Source of the DNA: 40CM-4-68-19 sp036513415
Lineage (GTDB): Bacteria; Myxococcota; Myxococcia; Myxococcales; 40CM-4-68-19
Assembly: GCA_036513415.1 (NCBI GenBank)
Contig: DATBZA010000137.1
Location: 46,725-110,724 of the forward strand
Reading direction: 5' to 3'
DNA: 64,000 nucleotides
Shown: positions 27,578 to 36,712 of the stretch, piece after piece
Position numbering within the stretch: the first letter of the stretch is position 1
Layout: each line of letters begins with the position of its first letter
Made by a program: the position numbers and the translations under genes
The notes under the pieces: generated by a model
The model's database searches: none
Seen by the model: only the letters and a program-made list of their open reading frames with translations
Told to the model about the DNA's origin: nothing

Positions 27578-29125
27578 CTACGCTGCCTTGGCGGACGACG
27601 CCTTGAAGACGCTCTTGAACTCTTCCAGGGCGGCGTCCAGCGCGGCGCGCACGTCGTCGGTCAGGTCCCTCTTCTCGCGCAGGAGCTTGAGCACCTCGGG
27701 GTGGCGGGTGTCCATGAACTCGATCAGCTCCTTCATGTATCGCTGCACGTCAGAGACCGGGACGTTCCGGATCCAGACCACGCCGTTCTTGTCCTTCTGG
27801 GTGCCGGCGTAGATCTGCACGATCTGCTTCTCCACCGGCATGGGCTCGTACTGGCCCTGCTTGAGGATCTCGGTCAGTCGCGCGCCGCGCTCCAAGGTCT
27901 CCTGCGTGGCCTTGTCCAGGTCCGATCCGAATTGCGCGAACGCGGCCAGCTCGCGGTACTGCGCGAGCTCGAGGCGGAGCGAGCCGGCGATCTTCTTCAT
28001 CCCCTTGATCTGCGCCGCTCCGCCGACGCGCGACACCGAGATGCCGGCGTTGATCGCGGGACGCTGGCCGGCGTTGAAGAGGTCCGTCTCGAGGAAGATC
28101 TGCCCGTCGGTGATGGAGATGACGTTGGTGGGGATGTATGCGGAGACGTCGCCCGCCTGGGTCTCGATGATCGGCAGCGCGGTCAAGGACCCTCCCCCGC
28201 GCTCCTTGGAGAGCTTGGCGGCGCGCTCCAGGAGCCGGCTGTGGAGGTAGAAGACGTCCCCCGGATACGCCTCGCGCCCCGGCGGGCGCCGCAAGAGGAG
28301 TGAGAGCTGCCGGTACGCAACCGCCTGCTTGGACAGGTCGTCGTACACGATCAGCGCATGCTTGCCGTTGTCGCGGAAGTACTCGCCCATGCTCACGCCG
28401 GTGTACGGGGCGAGGAACTGCAGCGGCGCAGGGTCCGCGGCGCCGGCCGTGATCACGGTGGTGTACTCCATGGCGCCGAACTGGTTCAGCTTGTCCACCA
28501 CGCGGGCGACCGTCGACTGCTTCTGGCCGATCGCGACGTAGAAGCAGAACATGTTCTGGCCCTTCTGATTGATGATCGTGTCGACCGCCACCGCCGTCTT
28601 GCCGGTCTGGCGGTCCCCGATGATCAGCTCGCGCTGCCCGCGGCCGATGGGGATCATCGCATCGATGGCCTTGATGCCCGTCTGCATCGGCTCCTTCACC
28701 GACTCGCGGGCGACGATGCCGGGGGCCTTCACCTCGATCTTGCGACGCTCCTTGCCGCCCAACGGTCCTTTGCCGTCGATGGGCTCGCCGAGCGCGTCGA
28801 GGACGCGACCCACCACCTCTGGGCCTACCGGCACGTCGGCGATGCGGCCGGTGCGCTTGACGACGTCTCCTTCGCGCAAGTGCTGCTGCTCGCCCATCAG
28901 CGCGATGCCGACGGAGTCCTCATCGAGGTTCAGCACCAGTCCCGTCAGGCCGTGGGGAAACTCGACCAGCTCGCCCGCCATCACGCCTTCGAGGCCGTAG
29001 ACCCGCGCGATGCCGTCGCCCGTCGAGAGGACGGTGCCCGTCTCGCTGACCTCGACCTTCTTGCCGTAGCCCTTGATCTGCTCGCGGAGGATGCGGCTGA
29101 TCTCGTCCGCCCGGATTTCCGCCAT
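27578..29125 (-). CDS. atpA: ATP synthase F1 subunit alpha
   Basis: The 515-residue non-catalytic alpha subunit of F1. It has the P-loop GDRQTGKT, IIGDRQ context, the KQAVAYRQLSLLLRRPPGRE segment and SISDGQIFL-like VISITDGQIFLETDLF. ATG at 29125 starts the normal MAEIRADEISRILREQI helix; the open frame runs further upstream across atpH but is not coding there. It lies between atpH and atpG, sharing the F1 operon. Confidence 0.96.
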   Translation of the reverse strand: MAEIRADEISRILREQIKGYGKKVEVSETGTVLSTGDGIARVYGLEGVMAGELVEFPHGLTGLVLNLDEDSVGIALMGEQQHLREGDVVKRTGRIADVPVGPEVVGRVLDALGEPIDGKGPLGGKERRKIEVKAPGIVARESVKEPMQTGIKAIDAMIPIGRGQRELIIGDRQTGKTAVAVDTIINQKGQNMFCFYVAIGQKQSTVARVVDKLNQFGAMEYTTVITAGAADPAPLQFLAPYTGVSMGEYFRDNGKHALIVYDDLSKQAVAYRQLSLLLRRPPGREAYPGDVFYLHSRLLERAAKLSKERGGGSLTALPIIETQAGDVSAYIPTNVISITDGQIFLETDLFNAGQRPAINAGISVSRVGGAAQIKGMKKIAGSLRLELAQYRELAAFAQFGSDLDKATQETLERGARLTEILKQGQYEPMPVEKQIVQIYAGTQKDKNGVVWIRNVPVSDVQRYMKELIEFMDTRHPEVLKLLREKRDLTDDVRAALDAALEEFKSVFKASSAKAA

Positions 29126-29151
29126 GTGCTCTGCTCCGTGACTCGAAGTGG

Positions 29152-29718
29152 TTACAAGGGCGCGTTCTTCAGCTCCTGGCGCAGCCGCTCGAGCTGTGTG
29201 CGCAGGCTCCCGTCCAGCAGGGTCGTGCCCACCTGTGCGACCACGCCGCCGATCAGCGAGGAATCGGTCTGCGACTCCAGGACCACCGAACGGCCCGTCA
29301 TCCGTCCGATCGCGTCGCGGAGCCGGTCCGTCTGGTCGTCGCCGAGTGGACGGGCCGAAGTAACCGTGGCGCGGATGCGACCCGCCTGCTGATCCACCAT
29401 CGCCCGGTAGATCCGCGCGATCTGCGCCAGGTCGCCGATGCGCTGCCGCTCGAGCAACAGGCGGAGGAAGTTGACGCTCAGCGGCGAAAGCCCGAGCGCG
29501 CTCGCGAGCGCGTCGATCGCCCCTTGCCGATCCGGCAGCGAGTAGCCGGGGTTCTCCAGAAGGATACGGAGCTCGCGGTTCGCCCTGATCGTCTCGAGGA
29601 CTTGTTCCAGCTCGTCCCCGTACTGCTCCGGGCGGCCTTCCTCCAGACCGAGCGAGAGCAGGGCGCGGGCGTAACGTCGGGCGACGCTGGAAGGGATCAA
29701 ATGGTGGGCTCCCTGCAA
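29152..29718 (-). CDS. atpH: ATP synthase F1 subunit delta
   Basis: The 188-residue delta subunit attaches the peripheral stalk to the top of F1. SSVARRYARALLSLG at the N-terminus, SVNFLRLLLERQRIGDL in the middle and SLIGGVVAQVGTTLLDGSLR at the C-terminus match the family. It is the first gene of the F1 operon; the promoter is expected in the 86-bp gap to the divergent hibernation-factor gene. Confidence 0.93.
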   Translation of the reverse strand: MQGAHHLIPSSVARRYARALLSLGLEEGRPEQYGDELEQVLETIRANRELRILLENPGYSLPDRQGAIDALASALGLSPLSVNFLRLLLERQRIGDLAQIARIYRAMVDQQAGRIRATVTSARPLGDDQTDRLRDAIGRMTGRSVVLESQTDSSLIGGVVAQVGTTLLDGSLRTQLERLRQELKNAPL

Positions 29719-29804
29719 AAACCGTGAAGGCGCGGCTACCTAACACGTGACACTCGAAGGGTCAATGCGGTGCGGCGTCGACTGGTGGTGCGTAGAGTTG
29801 CCGC

Positions 29805-30254
29805 ATGAAGCTCATCGTTCAGGGCAAGCAGATGCGCATTACCGAGGGCATGCGGCGGTTCGCCGAGGAACACGTGGTCAGGCCCCTGCGCCGGTTCTAC
29901 GATGACGAGGCTGCCGAGCTGCGCGTCGAGGTGGGCCGCGAGAACGGAAATCGCGGCGAGTCGACGGAGTGCCACCTCACGTTCCGCATGCCGGGCACCC
30001 GGACCATCCAGATCGAGGAGCGCACGCCCGACCCCTACGCGTGCCTGGAGCTGGCGGCCGATCGGCTGGTCCGGGCCGCGAAGAAGGAAGTGGGCAAGAG
30101 GCGTTGGTCGAAAGGACGCCACAAGCAACACCCGCTGGCGACCGTCGTCGCCGAGGGCGGGGTCCCCGGCGGCCTGGTCGAGGACCTTCCGCAAGGGCGC
30201 GCGCTTCGCCGCGTCGAGCAGCAGCTCTCGCTCCGCCGCCCGCGCAGGAAGTAG
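29805..30254 (+). CDS. hpf: Ribosome hibernation promoting factor family protein
   Basis: A 149-residue protein whose first 100 residues match the HPF/RaiA sigma-54 modulation domain, which binds the 30S decoding region in stationary phase: MKLIVQGKQMRITEGMRRFA and YACLELAADRLVRAAKKEV. The C-terminal 45 residues are Arg/Pro-rich and lack the dimerising domain of long HPF. It is divergent from the F1 operon and about 140 bases before the Hsp20 gene. Confidence 0.8.
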   Translation: MKLIVQGKQMRITEGMRRFAEEHVVRPLRRFYDDEAAELRVEVGRENGNRGESTECHLTFRMPGTRTIQIEERTPDPYACLELAADRLVRAAKKEVGKRRWSKGRHKQHPLATVVAEGGVPGGLVEDLPQGRALRRVEQQLSLRRPRRK

Positions 30255-30291
30255 CCGGAAGAAGCGGCGGAAAACCTGGCTTGGGCTGCGC

Positions 30292-30319
30292 CCTTGACGC
30301 GGCCGGACCCTGCTTTACG
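30292..30319 (+). promoter_or_regulatory. Possible vegetative promoter before hsp20
   Basis: TTGACG at 30292-30297 and TACGTT at 30314-30319, 16 bp apart, resemble -35 and -10 elements of a housekeeping promoter. They lie 78 bases before the Hsp20 start. The -10 match is poor, and a heat-shock element was not recognised. Confidence 0.35.
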
Positions 30320-30396
30320 TTGCGCTCGCTGACGGGAACGAGGGGGTAAGCCCCTGGTATCCCGCATGGTTTTCATTTGCTGAAAGGAGCACGGAT

Positions 30397-30885
30397 ATGG
30401 CTATCGTTCGTCGAAATGACCCCTTCCGCGACCTGGTCGCGCTGCAGGATCAGCTCTTCCGCACGTTCGACGCCGCCTACCGCGGCAGCGGTCGCGAGGA
30501 CGAGCAGTCGATGGCGGCGACGTGGACGCCGCTGGTCGACGTCTTCGAGGACAACGAGGGCATCACGCTGAAGGTCGAGCTGCCCGAGGTGGACGCCAAG
30601 GACGTCGAGATCCAGGTCGAGGGCAACACGCTCACCCTCAAGGGCGAGCGCAAGCTGGAGCGCGAGGACAAGCGCGACGGCTATCACCGGATCGAGCGCA
30701 CCTACGGCGCGTTCACCCGCACCTTCACGCTGCCCAACACGGTAGACGTGGAGCACATCACCGCGGAGTCGAAGGACGGCGTGCTGCGCGTCCTCCTGCC
30801 CAAGAAGGCGGAGACCAAGCCCCGGCAGATCAAGGTCGGTGTTGCGGCGCCGCACACGCAGTCGGCGCCCGGCAGCAAGCAGTAG
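30397..30885 (+). CDS. Small heat-shock protein (Hsp20/alpha-crystallin)
   Basis: A 162-residue ATP-independent chaperone that holds unfolding proteins in large oligomers. The alpha-crystallin domain runs from about residue 42 to 145, with WTPLVDVFEDNEGITLKVEL, LTLKGERKLE, the YGAFTRTFTLP strand and DGVLRVLLPKK containing the G-x-L motif. A Thr/Gln/Ser-rich tail follows. AAAGGAG precedes the ATG at good spacing. A strong hairpin terminator follows, so it is probably monocistronic. Confidence 0.94.
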   Translation: MAIVRRNDPFRDLVALQDQLFRTFDAAYRGSGREDEQSMAATWTPLVDVFEDNEGITLKVELPEVDAKDVEIQVEGNTLTLKGERKLEREDKRDGYHRIERTYGAFTRTFTLPNTVDVEHITAESKDGVLRVLLPKKAETKPRQIKVGVAAPHTQSAPGSKQ

Positions 30886-30904
30886 CGAGTCATCCCATCA
30901 GGGA

Positions 30905-30945
30905 GCGAAACCGCGGGGCGCCCAGCGCTCTGCGGTTTCGCCTTT
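30905..30945 (+). terminator. Rho-independent terminator after hsp20
   Basis: GCGAAACCGC (30905-30914) and GCGGTTTCGC (30932-30941) form a perfect 10-bp stem with a 17-base GC-rich loop, followed by CTTTTC. It starts 20 bases after the hsp20 stop. Confidence 0.8.
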
Positions 30946-31150
30946 TCAGGGCGCCTTCGGCGTCAGCAGCAGATGCGTTCCCCTCCAGGGTAGTGACGTC
31001 CTGTGCGGCGTACACCCGAGGTGGAGCGCCGACGCCACGGCGGCGCGCAACGTTCCAGCCCCCATGGAACTCCCCCCGCCCGCAAAGTGCGGACGGGGGC
31101 GCTAGCCGGCAAGCCGGCCCAACAACGCGGTAAACGGGCGCTGCGGGGAG

Positions 31151-31570
31151 CTACTTCTTCGCGGGCGCGCCGGCCGTGTCCATCTTGCAGGTTCCGTCGA
31201 AGAAGACTCCCCGCTCGATGACGATGGCTGCGGTGGTGAGGTTGCCGCGCACCTTGGCCGGGGCCTTCAGCTCGATGCCCTTCGACGCGGTGGCGTCGCC
31301 CTGGTAGTCGCCGAGGCAGACCAGGGTGCCGACCTTCACGTTGGCCTTCACCTCGGCGCCCTCGCCGATGATGAGCTGATCGGTAGAGATGATCTCTCCC
31401 GAGAACTTGCCGTCGATCCGGACGGTGCCTTCGAAGATCAGCTTGCCTTCGAACTGGCTGCCCTTGCCGAGCAGCGCATTCAGCTCGGGGCTGCGCGAGG
31501 CGGTGGGAAGCGGAGCCACGTTCGAGGGAGCGGGGCTGGGCATCTGAGCGGGAGCAGTGTTCTGTACCAT
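31151..31570 (-). CDS. Bactofilin
   Basis: A 139-residue cytoskeletal protein of the bactofilin family, which polymerises without nucleotide. The DUF583 beta-helix core runs from LNALLGKGSQFEGKLIFEGT through GKFSGEIISTDQLIIGEGAE to VRGNLTTAAIVIERGVFFDG, flanked by Pro/Ala-rich disordered ends. In Myxococcus bactofilins organise ParA and parS-ParB complexes, so its nearness to parAB here is suggestive. It is preceded on the same strand by the OPT transporter with a 58-bp gap. Confidence 0.9.
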   Translation of the reverse strand: MVQNTAPAQMPSPAPSNVAPLPTASRSPELNALLGKGSQFEGKLIFEGTVRIDGKFSGEIISTDQLIIGEGAEVKANVKVGTLVCLGDYQGDATASKGIELKAPAKVRGNLTTAAIVIERGVFFDGTCKMDTAGAPAKK

Positions 31571-31628
31571 TGTCTTTTCGGTCCTCTGTTGGAGGGTTCT
31601 AGCGCATCCAACAAGCAGCGTGGCAGCT

Positions 31629-33428
31629 TTATTTGAACGCCGCGACGGCCGCGAGCACGAGGAGCACCAACGCCTCGCCCGTGATGAAGCCTGACGCGAG
31701 TGGAATGTTGTAGACCTCTTCGGTACCTCGACTCACCTTCTGCCACACGGCCTGGAGCACGGCGCCGATGGCGATGGGGACCACGGCGAAGCCGGGGATC
31801 AGCATCCCGAGGCCGATGGCGGTGGGCGAGGGTACCCAGCGCGCGATCTTCGGCTTCGCTTCGAGAACGGTCATCACCACGCCGAGGATCAACGCGACCA
31901 CCAGGGCCTGCAGCGCGCTCGCCGGCAACGAGCCGAATCCCTTCGAGAGCAGCTCGGCGAACCCGGCCCACTTCACGCTGATGGGCGAGGAGAGGCCGCC
32001 GTCTCCGCCCACTCCATACTTCGCCCGCACCAGCGGATAGGCGATCGCGACCGCCAGCGCGCCGACGGGCACGCCGACGAGCTGGAGAATGGTGAGGTTG
32101 CGGTTGGTCGAGCCGACGATCTTCCCCGCCCGGTAGTCTTGCATCAGGTGCTCGCCGTTCGCTGCCACCGTCCCGCTCATCCCGGAGCCGATCATGTTGA
32201 TGGGAATGTGTCCGGGAGCGAGCACCGCGAAGACCGCCTGCATGACGTTGGCCATCGCGCTGATCGGCGCCCAGTTCGTCTCCCCGAGCACGCGGATGCC
32301 CACCAGCATCAGGATGATCGAGAGGAAGACGGAGACGAACGTGAGCGAGACCGGGAACCCGAGCGAGATCTTCTGCACCGCCGCGAGCACCAGGGTGCAG
32401 GCGATCGACCCCCAGAGCACCCAGCGGATGGGAAAGTCGCCGCCCTCGTCCACGTCCTTGGCGCCCAGCCCCTTGAACGTCTTCGCGATCACGTTCCACT
32501 TCAGCGCCAGGGCAGCGAGACCCCCGGCCACCATCAGCCCCGTGGCGGGCCACATGATCCAGCGCTGCAGCACCGCGTTGAAGGTGAGCGAGGGAACCAG
32601 GCCCGCGCGCAAGAGCGGCTCCGGAGCGATCACCCAGGCGAGCACCGTGCCCAGCAGCATGGAGAGCGATACGCGCAGGCCGATCAGCATGCCCGCCCCG
32701 AGCGAAAGCACGCCGATCTCGGTCCCCAGCCGCAGCGCCGCCGCGTGCGGCGTGATCCAGGTGAAGTTGAGGGTCTCCGGAATCCAGCCCATCACCTGGC
32801 GCCCCAGCGTGAAGAGCGCGGAGATAGCGCCGCCCAGGCCCAGCGCAGCGACGCGCGGCTTGGCCTGCCGGGGTCCTTCGTCGAGCAGCAACAGCGTCTC
32901 GCCCGCGGCCGTGCCGTCCGCGAAGGTGAGGTTCTCCTGGTCGATGTAGTGCTTGCGCAGGGGTACGGCGAGCAAGACGCCAAGAAGCCCCGATGGCGCC
33001 AGCCAGGCGAAGATCTGCGGACCCGAAAGGTGCAAGTCGAGCAGCCCGCGCTGATTCAGCATGTCGATGGCCGCGAGCACGACGGCCATGAAGCCCACTC
33101 CCGAGCCGGCTGCGGTCCCGGCCGTCTGCACCAGGTTGCTCTCCCAGCGCGTGCCGCGGACCCGGGTGACGAGACCGATCAGCGAGATGGCGATGAACCC
33201 GAGAAACGCGCTCACCACCGACAGGTTCGGGCCGTAGCCGATCTTGAGGACCACCACCGGCTCGGCCGCGCCCATCAATGCGGCGACCACCACCGCCACG
33301 CAGATCGCGCGCGCCGTCATTTCGCGCCGGGGCTGGACGGCCGCGCCCGGCGCGGGTGCTCCGTGCGAGGAGCGCGGAAGATCCGACCTGGGCGACGGCG
33401 CCTTGGCGCCTTCCGCCGATTCGGTCAT
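31629..33428 (-). CDS. OPT-family oligopeptide transporter
   Basis: A 599-residue polytopic membrane protein with about 14-16 hydrophobic segments, of the oligopeptide/siderophore OPT family. A Pro/Ala-rich cytoplasmic N-terminus of about 36 residues precedes the first helix. Recognisable stretches include LTFADGTAAGETLLLLDEG and IGSGMSGTVAANGEHLMQDY, both typical of bacterial OPT proteins. The substrate cannot be read from sequence. Its start is one base from the parB stop, so it may be co-transcribed with parAB. Confidence 0.85.
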   Translation of the reverse strand: MTESAEGAKAPSPRSDLPRSSHGAPAPGAAVQPRREMTARAICVAVVVAALMGAAEPVVVLKIGYGPNLSVVSAFLGFIAISLIGLVTRVRGTRWESNLVQTAGTAAGSGVGFMAVVLAAIDMLNQRGLLDLHLSGPQIFAWLAPSGLLGVLLAVPLRKHYIDQENLTFADGTAAGETLLLLDEGPRQAKPRVAALGLGGAISALFTLGRQVMGWIPETLNFTWITPHAAALRLGTEIGVLSLGAGMLIGLRVSLSMLLGTVLAWVIAPEPLLRAGLVPSLTFNAVLQRWIMWPATGLMVAGGLAALALKWNVIAKTFKGLGAKDVDEGGDFPIRWVLWGSIACTLVLAAVQKISLGFPVSLTFVSVFLSIILMLVGIRVLGETNWAPISAMANVMQAVFAVLAPGHIPINMIGSGMSGTVAANGEHLMQDYRAGKIVGSTNRNLTILQLVGVPVGALAVAIAYPLVRAKYGVGGDGGLSSPISVKWAGFAELLSKGFGSLPASALQALVVALILGVVMTVLEAKPKIARWVPSPTAIGLGMLIPGFAVVPIAIGAVLQAVWQKVSRGTEEVYNIPLASGFITGEALVLLVLAAVAAFK

Positions 33429-33429
33429 G

Positions 33430-34299
33430 TCAGTCTCCCAGGATGGCGGCGAGCACCCTGTCCAGTTCTTGAAGGCTGGCGTAACGGATCTCGAGCGTGC
33501 CGCTGCCGCCCTTGTCCTTCAACTCCACCTTCACGCTCAGCCGGCGCTGCAGCTTCTCGACCAGGTGGCGCACCTGCACGCCGGAGTGCGCGTCGCGCTT
33601 CTGCTTCGGCAGCCGCTTGGACTTGAGCCGCTGGACCAGCGCCTCGACGGCACGGACCGAGAGGTCCTCCGCGATCACCTTCTCGGCGGCCTTGCGCAGG
33701 TCGCCCTCGTCCGCGATGGCCAGGAGCGCCCGGGCATGGCCCATGCTCAGCTGGCCGGCGACGATGGCCTGCTTGATGGCATCGGGAAGGCGCAGGAGCC
33801 GGAGCGCATTTGCCACCGTGGAGCGCTCCTTGCCCACCCGCGTGGCCAGCTCCTCCTGGGTAAGCCCGTGCTCCTCGATCAGCCGCTTGAAGGCCTCCGC
33901 CTCCTCGATGGGGTTCAGGTCTTCGCGCTGGATGTTCTCGATGAGGGCGATCTCGAAGGCTTCCTTGCCCGTCACCTCGCGCACCATCACCGGCAGGTCT
34001 CGCAGCCCTGCCTTCTGCGCCGCTCGCCAGCGCCTCTCGCCGGCGACCAGAACGTATCCTTCGCTGTCGCGCCGCACGATCAACGGAAGGAGCACGCCCT
34101 TGCTGCGGATCGACTCGGCCAGCTCCTCGATGTGCGCTTCGTCGAAGTGCCGGCGGGGCTGGTTCCGGTCCGGGCGGATCTCCTCGATGCCGAGGGTCAT
34201 CACGCCCTTGCGTTCCGACGGGGACCCGCCGGGGATCAGCGCTCCGAGGCCCCGGCCGAGCGCCGTCCGCTTCGTCGGCTGCGGTTTCGGATCGATCAA
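33430..34299 (-). CDS. parB: Chromosome-partitioning protein ParB
   Basis: A 289-residue ParB CTPase clamp that loads at parS and spreads along DNA. ALGRGLGALIPGG opens the protein; the CTP-binding boxes include NQPRRHF and VAGERRWRAAQ; the HTH motif is LTQEELATRVGKERSTVANA; and the C-terminal dimer segment is LQELDRVLAAILGD. Two parS-like sites occur 1.7 and 4.4 kb upstream. It is 15 bases downstream of parA on the same strand. Confidence 0.96.
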   Translation of the reverse strand: MIDPKPQPTKRTALGRGLGALIPGGSPSERKGVMTLGIEEIRPDRNQPRRHFDEAHIEELAESIRSKGVLLPLIVRRDSEGYVLVAGERRWRAAQKAGLRDLPVMVREVTGKEAFEIALIENIQREDLNPIEEAEAFKRLIEEHGLTQEELATRVGKERSTVANALRLLRLPDAIKQAIVAGQLSMGHARALLAIADEGDLRKAAEKVIAEDLSVRAVEALVQRLKSKRLPKQKRDAHSGVQVRHLVEKLQRRLSVKVELKDKGGSGTLEIRYASLQELDRVLAAILGD

Positions 34300-34314
34300 C
34301 TGATTCTCCTGGAA

Positions 34315-35109
34315 TTACGCGTGCTTGCGTTCCGTGCGCGCGGCGCGATGGCGATGGAGCATCTCTTCCGCCAGCTGCAGGTAGCTCTGGGCCCCCTTCG
34401 ACTCGATGTCATAGAGGATGGCTGGCCTGCCGTGACTGGGTGCCTCGCTGAGCCGGACATTGCGCGGGATCACGGTCTCGTAGACCTGGCCGGGCAGATT
34501 TGCCTGCACGTCGTTCATCACCTGCCGCGCCAGGTTGTTGCGGACGTCGAACATGGTGAGGACGACGCCTTCCAGCTCCAGCCCGGGCTTGAGCGATCCC
34601 TTGACCAGCTCGATGGTCTTGAGCAGCGACCCGAGGCCTTCCAGCGCGTAGTATTCGCACTGCAGCGGCACCAGCACGCGGTCGGCGGCCACCAGCGCGT
34701 TGATGGTGAGCAGCCCCAGCGACGGCGGGCAGTCGATGAAGACGTACTGGTAGGCGTCCCGTAGCGGCGCGAGCGCGGCGCGCAGGCGCGACTCGCGGGC
34801 ATCCATCGAGACGAGCTCCAGCTCGGCGCCGACCAGGTCGGCGCTGGAGGGGAGCACGAAGAGGTGGGGCACCTCGGTGGGAAGGACGGCGGAGCGCGCG
34901 TCCGCCTCCCCGAGGAGCGCGTGATAGATCGTGGGCCGCTCGCCTCGGTCGCGCGAAACCCCCATCCCGCTGCTGGCGTTGCCCTGCGGATCCAGGTCGA
35001 CCACAAGGGCGCGGTGCTCCTGCGCAGCGAGGGAAGCGGCCAGGTTGACCGCCGTGGTGGTCTTGCCGACCCCGCCCTTCTGGTTCACGACTGCCAGAAC
35101 CAACGCCAT
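34315..35109 (-). CDS. parA: Chromosome-partitioning ATPase ParA
   Basis: A 264-residue Walker-type ATPase that positions the origin through ParB. It has the deviant Walker A NQKGGVGKTTTAVNLAASLA, the switch VDLDPQGNASSGMG, and VFIDCPPSLGLLTINAL. An open frame extends upstream to 35403, but ATG at 35109 starts the conserved MALVLAVVNQKGG segment. It is divergent from the frame-shifted PfpI-like gene. Confidence 0.96.
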   Translation of the reverse strand: MALVLAVVNQKGGVGKTTTAVNLAASLAAQEHRALVVDLDPQGNASSGMGVSRDRGERPTIYHALLGEADARSAVLPTEVPHLFVLPSSADLVGAELELVSMDARESRLRAALAPLRDAYQYVFIDCPPSLGLLTINALVAADRVLVPLQCEYYALEGLGSLLKTIELVKGSLKPGLELEGVVLTMFDVRNNLARQVMNDVQANLPGQVYETVIPRNVRLSEAPSHGRPAILYDIESKGAQSYLQLAEEMLHRHRAARTERKHA

Positions 35110-35307
35110 GCGCCCTCCCTCCCCCACCGTGGTGAGGCGCGAGTACCACGCGGGTCTCACATCGATCAAGGAACCAACCGCACGTTCCAGTGAACCGGCG
35201 AGAACGATCAGGGGTTCCGCGCCGCGCCCCCGGCCCGCAATCTTCAGGGCTCGGTACATGCTTGGGGACACCATTGAATGGAGTCCCCCGAGATTGGACG
35301 GACATCG

Positions 35308-35869
35308 ATGAAGATCGCTTGTGTGCCGGGCGTGGATTTCGAGGATTCCGAGTTCCGCATTCCGTACGACCGGCTCAAGGGAAGGGTACCAGGTCGACGT
35401 CATCGGCCTGAAGGCCGGCGAGGAGCTGAGGGGTTACAAGGGCAAGGAGAGAGTAAAGGCAGAGAAGTCCGTCGATCAGGTGCGGGCCGACGACTACGAC
35501 GCCCTGCTCATCCCGGGCGGCTACTCGCCGGACCACCTGCGCGCCGACAAGCGCATGGTCGACTTCGTCCGGCAGTTCGAACAAGCCGGCAAGCTGATCG
35601 CCGCCGTGTGCCACGGTCCGCAGCTCTTGATCACCGCCCGCCTCGTGAAGGGCCGGACCCTGACGGCCTGGGTGACGATCCAGGACGACCTCGATCAGAT
35701 CGGCGCCAACGTCAAAGACCAGCCGGTGGTCAAGGATCGGAACTGGATCACCAGCCGCAAGCCGGAAGACCTCCAGCAGTTCTCCGCTGCAATCATCGAT
35801 TCCCTGGAAGGCGCCGACTCCGACACCCGCGAACCCGCCCGCACCGCCCACGACACCGCCCAACCCTGA
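35308..35869 (+). pseudogene. DJ-1/PfpI-family protein with a frameshift
   Basis: The reading starts at ATG 35308 with MKIACVPGVDFEDSEFRIP, the usual PfpI opening, but the frame changes at about 35379-35381, where one extra G in AAGGGAAGGG moves the rest (YQVDVIGLKAGEE onward) into another frame. The remainder is well conserved and includes DALLIPGGYSPDHLR and the nucleophile segment VCHGPQLL. Intact homologues act as glyoxalases, deglycases or stress proteins of about 170-180 residues. The single-base change in a G run could be a real recent mutation or an assembly error. Confidence 0.8.
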
Positions 35870-35879
35870 AGCTCCATTC

Positions 35880-36045
35880 TTCAGATCAAACGCCGAGCAC
35901 GCCGAGGTTTGGGGGGTTAATCATCTCGCCATCGAGCCGTTGGGGAGTTGCTCCGACGGTCGGGGTTGGCAGAGCCCAACCAAAAAACGACTCCTCAGAG
36001 ACTCTGTTACCACCTCGGCGTGCTCGGCGTGCTTGGCGTTTGATC
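35880..36045. repeat. Palindromic repeat element, copy B
   Basis: This copy is 166 bp long, in opposite orientation to copy A, with arms at 35880-35907 and 36013-36045. The core matches the reverse complement of copy A (shared GTTGCTCCGAC and AATCATCTCGCC/GATCATCTCGCC). The left arm has one fewer 9-bp unit of the type CCGAGCACG. It fills the gap between the convergent PfpI-like gene and rsmG, next to parS. Confidence 0.85.
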
Positions 36046-36052
36046 GGCAGCT

Positions 36053-36068
36053 TGTTCCACGTGGAACA
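36053..36068. promoter_or_regulatory. parS centromere site (perfect palindrome)
   Basis: TGTTCCACGTGGAACA is a perfect 16-bp palindrome of the parS type, the ParB loading site. It lies 5 bases from the rsmG stop and about 4 kb from dnaA, as expected for an origin-proximal parS. Confidence 0.92.
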
Positions 36069-36073
36069 GGAGC

Positions 36074-36712
36074 TCAGACGTGCTTGTAGATGGCGAGGCG
36101 GCGCTGGGCCCTCGAGATCGGGAGCGCGTACGCCAGCTCCTGCTTGAGGGTGAGAGCGCCCGCCTGCGGAGGGATCTTGTCCGATGGTCCCAACATGCAG
36201 ATGGCGACTCCGGCGGGGAGCACGTAGTGCTGCGCCAGCCGGAGCCAGTCTTCCGGCGAGGCAAAGGCGCGTGCGACGGCTGCGTGCACCCGCGGGAGCT
36301 CCTCGCGCGAGGGGTTCCCCTCCAGCCGGACCGCAACCGCCTTGACCTTGGGCAGCCGCAGCTCCGCCAGCACGGACTTCAGGAAGGCCACCTTCTTCTG
36401 CACCGAGTCGACCAGGACGACCTCCAGATCCGGGCGCGCGATGGCGACGGGGATCCCGGGAAAACCAGCGCCGGTGCCTGCGTCGAGCAGGCTCCCCGAG
36501 GGAAGCAACGGCACGACGGCGAGCGAGTCGAGGACGTGTTTTTCCGCCACCTCGTCCGGGTCGGTGATGGCGGTGAGGTTCACCGACCTGTTCCACTTCA
36601 GCATCAAGTCCACGTGCCGCCCCAGCTGCTTGAGCTGGTCGGGACCGAGCCGGACTCCCATCTGCGCCGCGCCTTCCCCGATCTTCGCGAGCCGCGCCGC
36701 GTCCACGCTCAC
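36074..36712 (-). CDS. rsmG: 16S rRNA (guanine-527-N7) methyltransferase
   Basis: A 212-residue AdoMet-dependent enzyme (GidB) that methylates G527 of 16S rRNA; its loss gives low-level streptomycin resistance. The motif LLDAGTGAGFPGIPVAIARP binds AdoMet, preceded by WNRSVNLTAITDPDEV with the family asparagine. It is the last gene of the rpmH-rnpA-yidD-yidC operon, after two small unknown genes; its start overlaps the upstream stop by four bases. Confidence 0.95.
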   Translation of the reverse strand: MSVDAARLAKIGEGAAQMGVRLGPDQLKQLGRHVDLMLKWNRSVNLTAITDPDEVAEKHVLDSLAVVPLLPSGSLLDAGTGAGFPGIPVAIARPDLEVVLVDSVQKKVAFLKSVLAELRLPKVKAVAVRLEGNPSREELPRVHAAVARAFASPEDWLRLAQHYVLPAGVAICMLGPSDKIPPQAGALTLKQELAYALPISRAQRRLAIYKHV

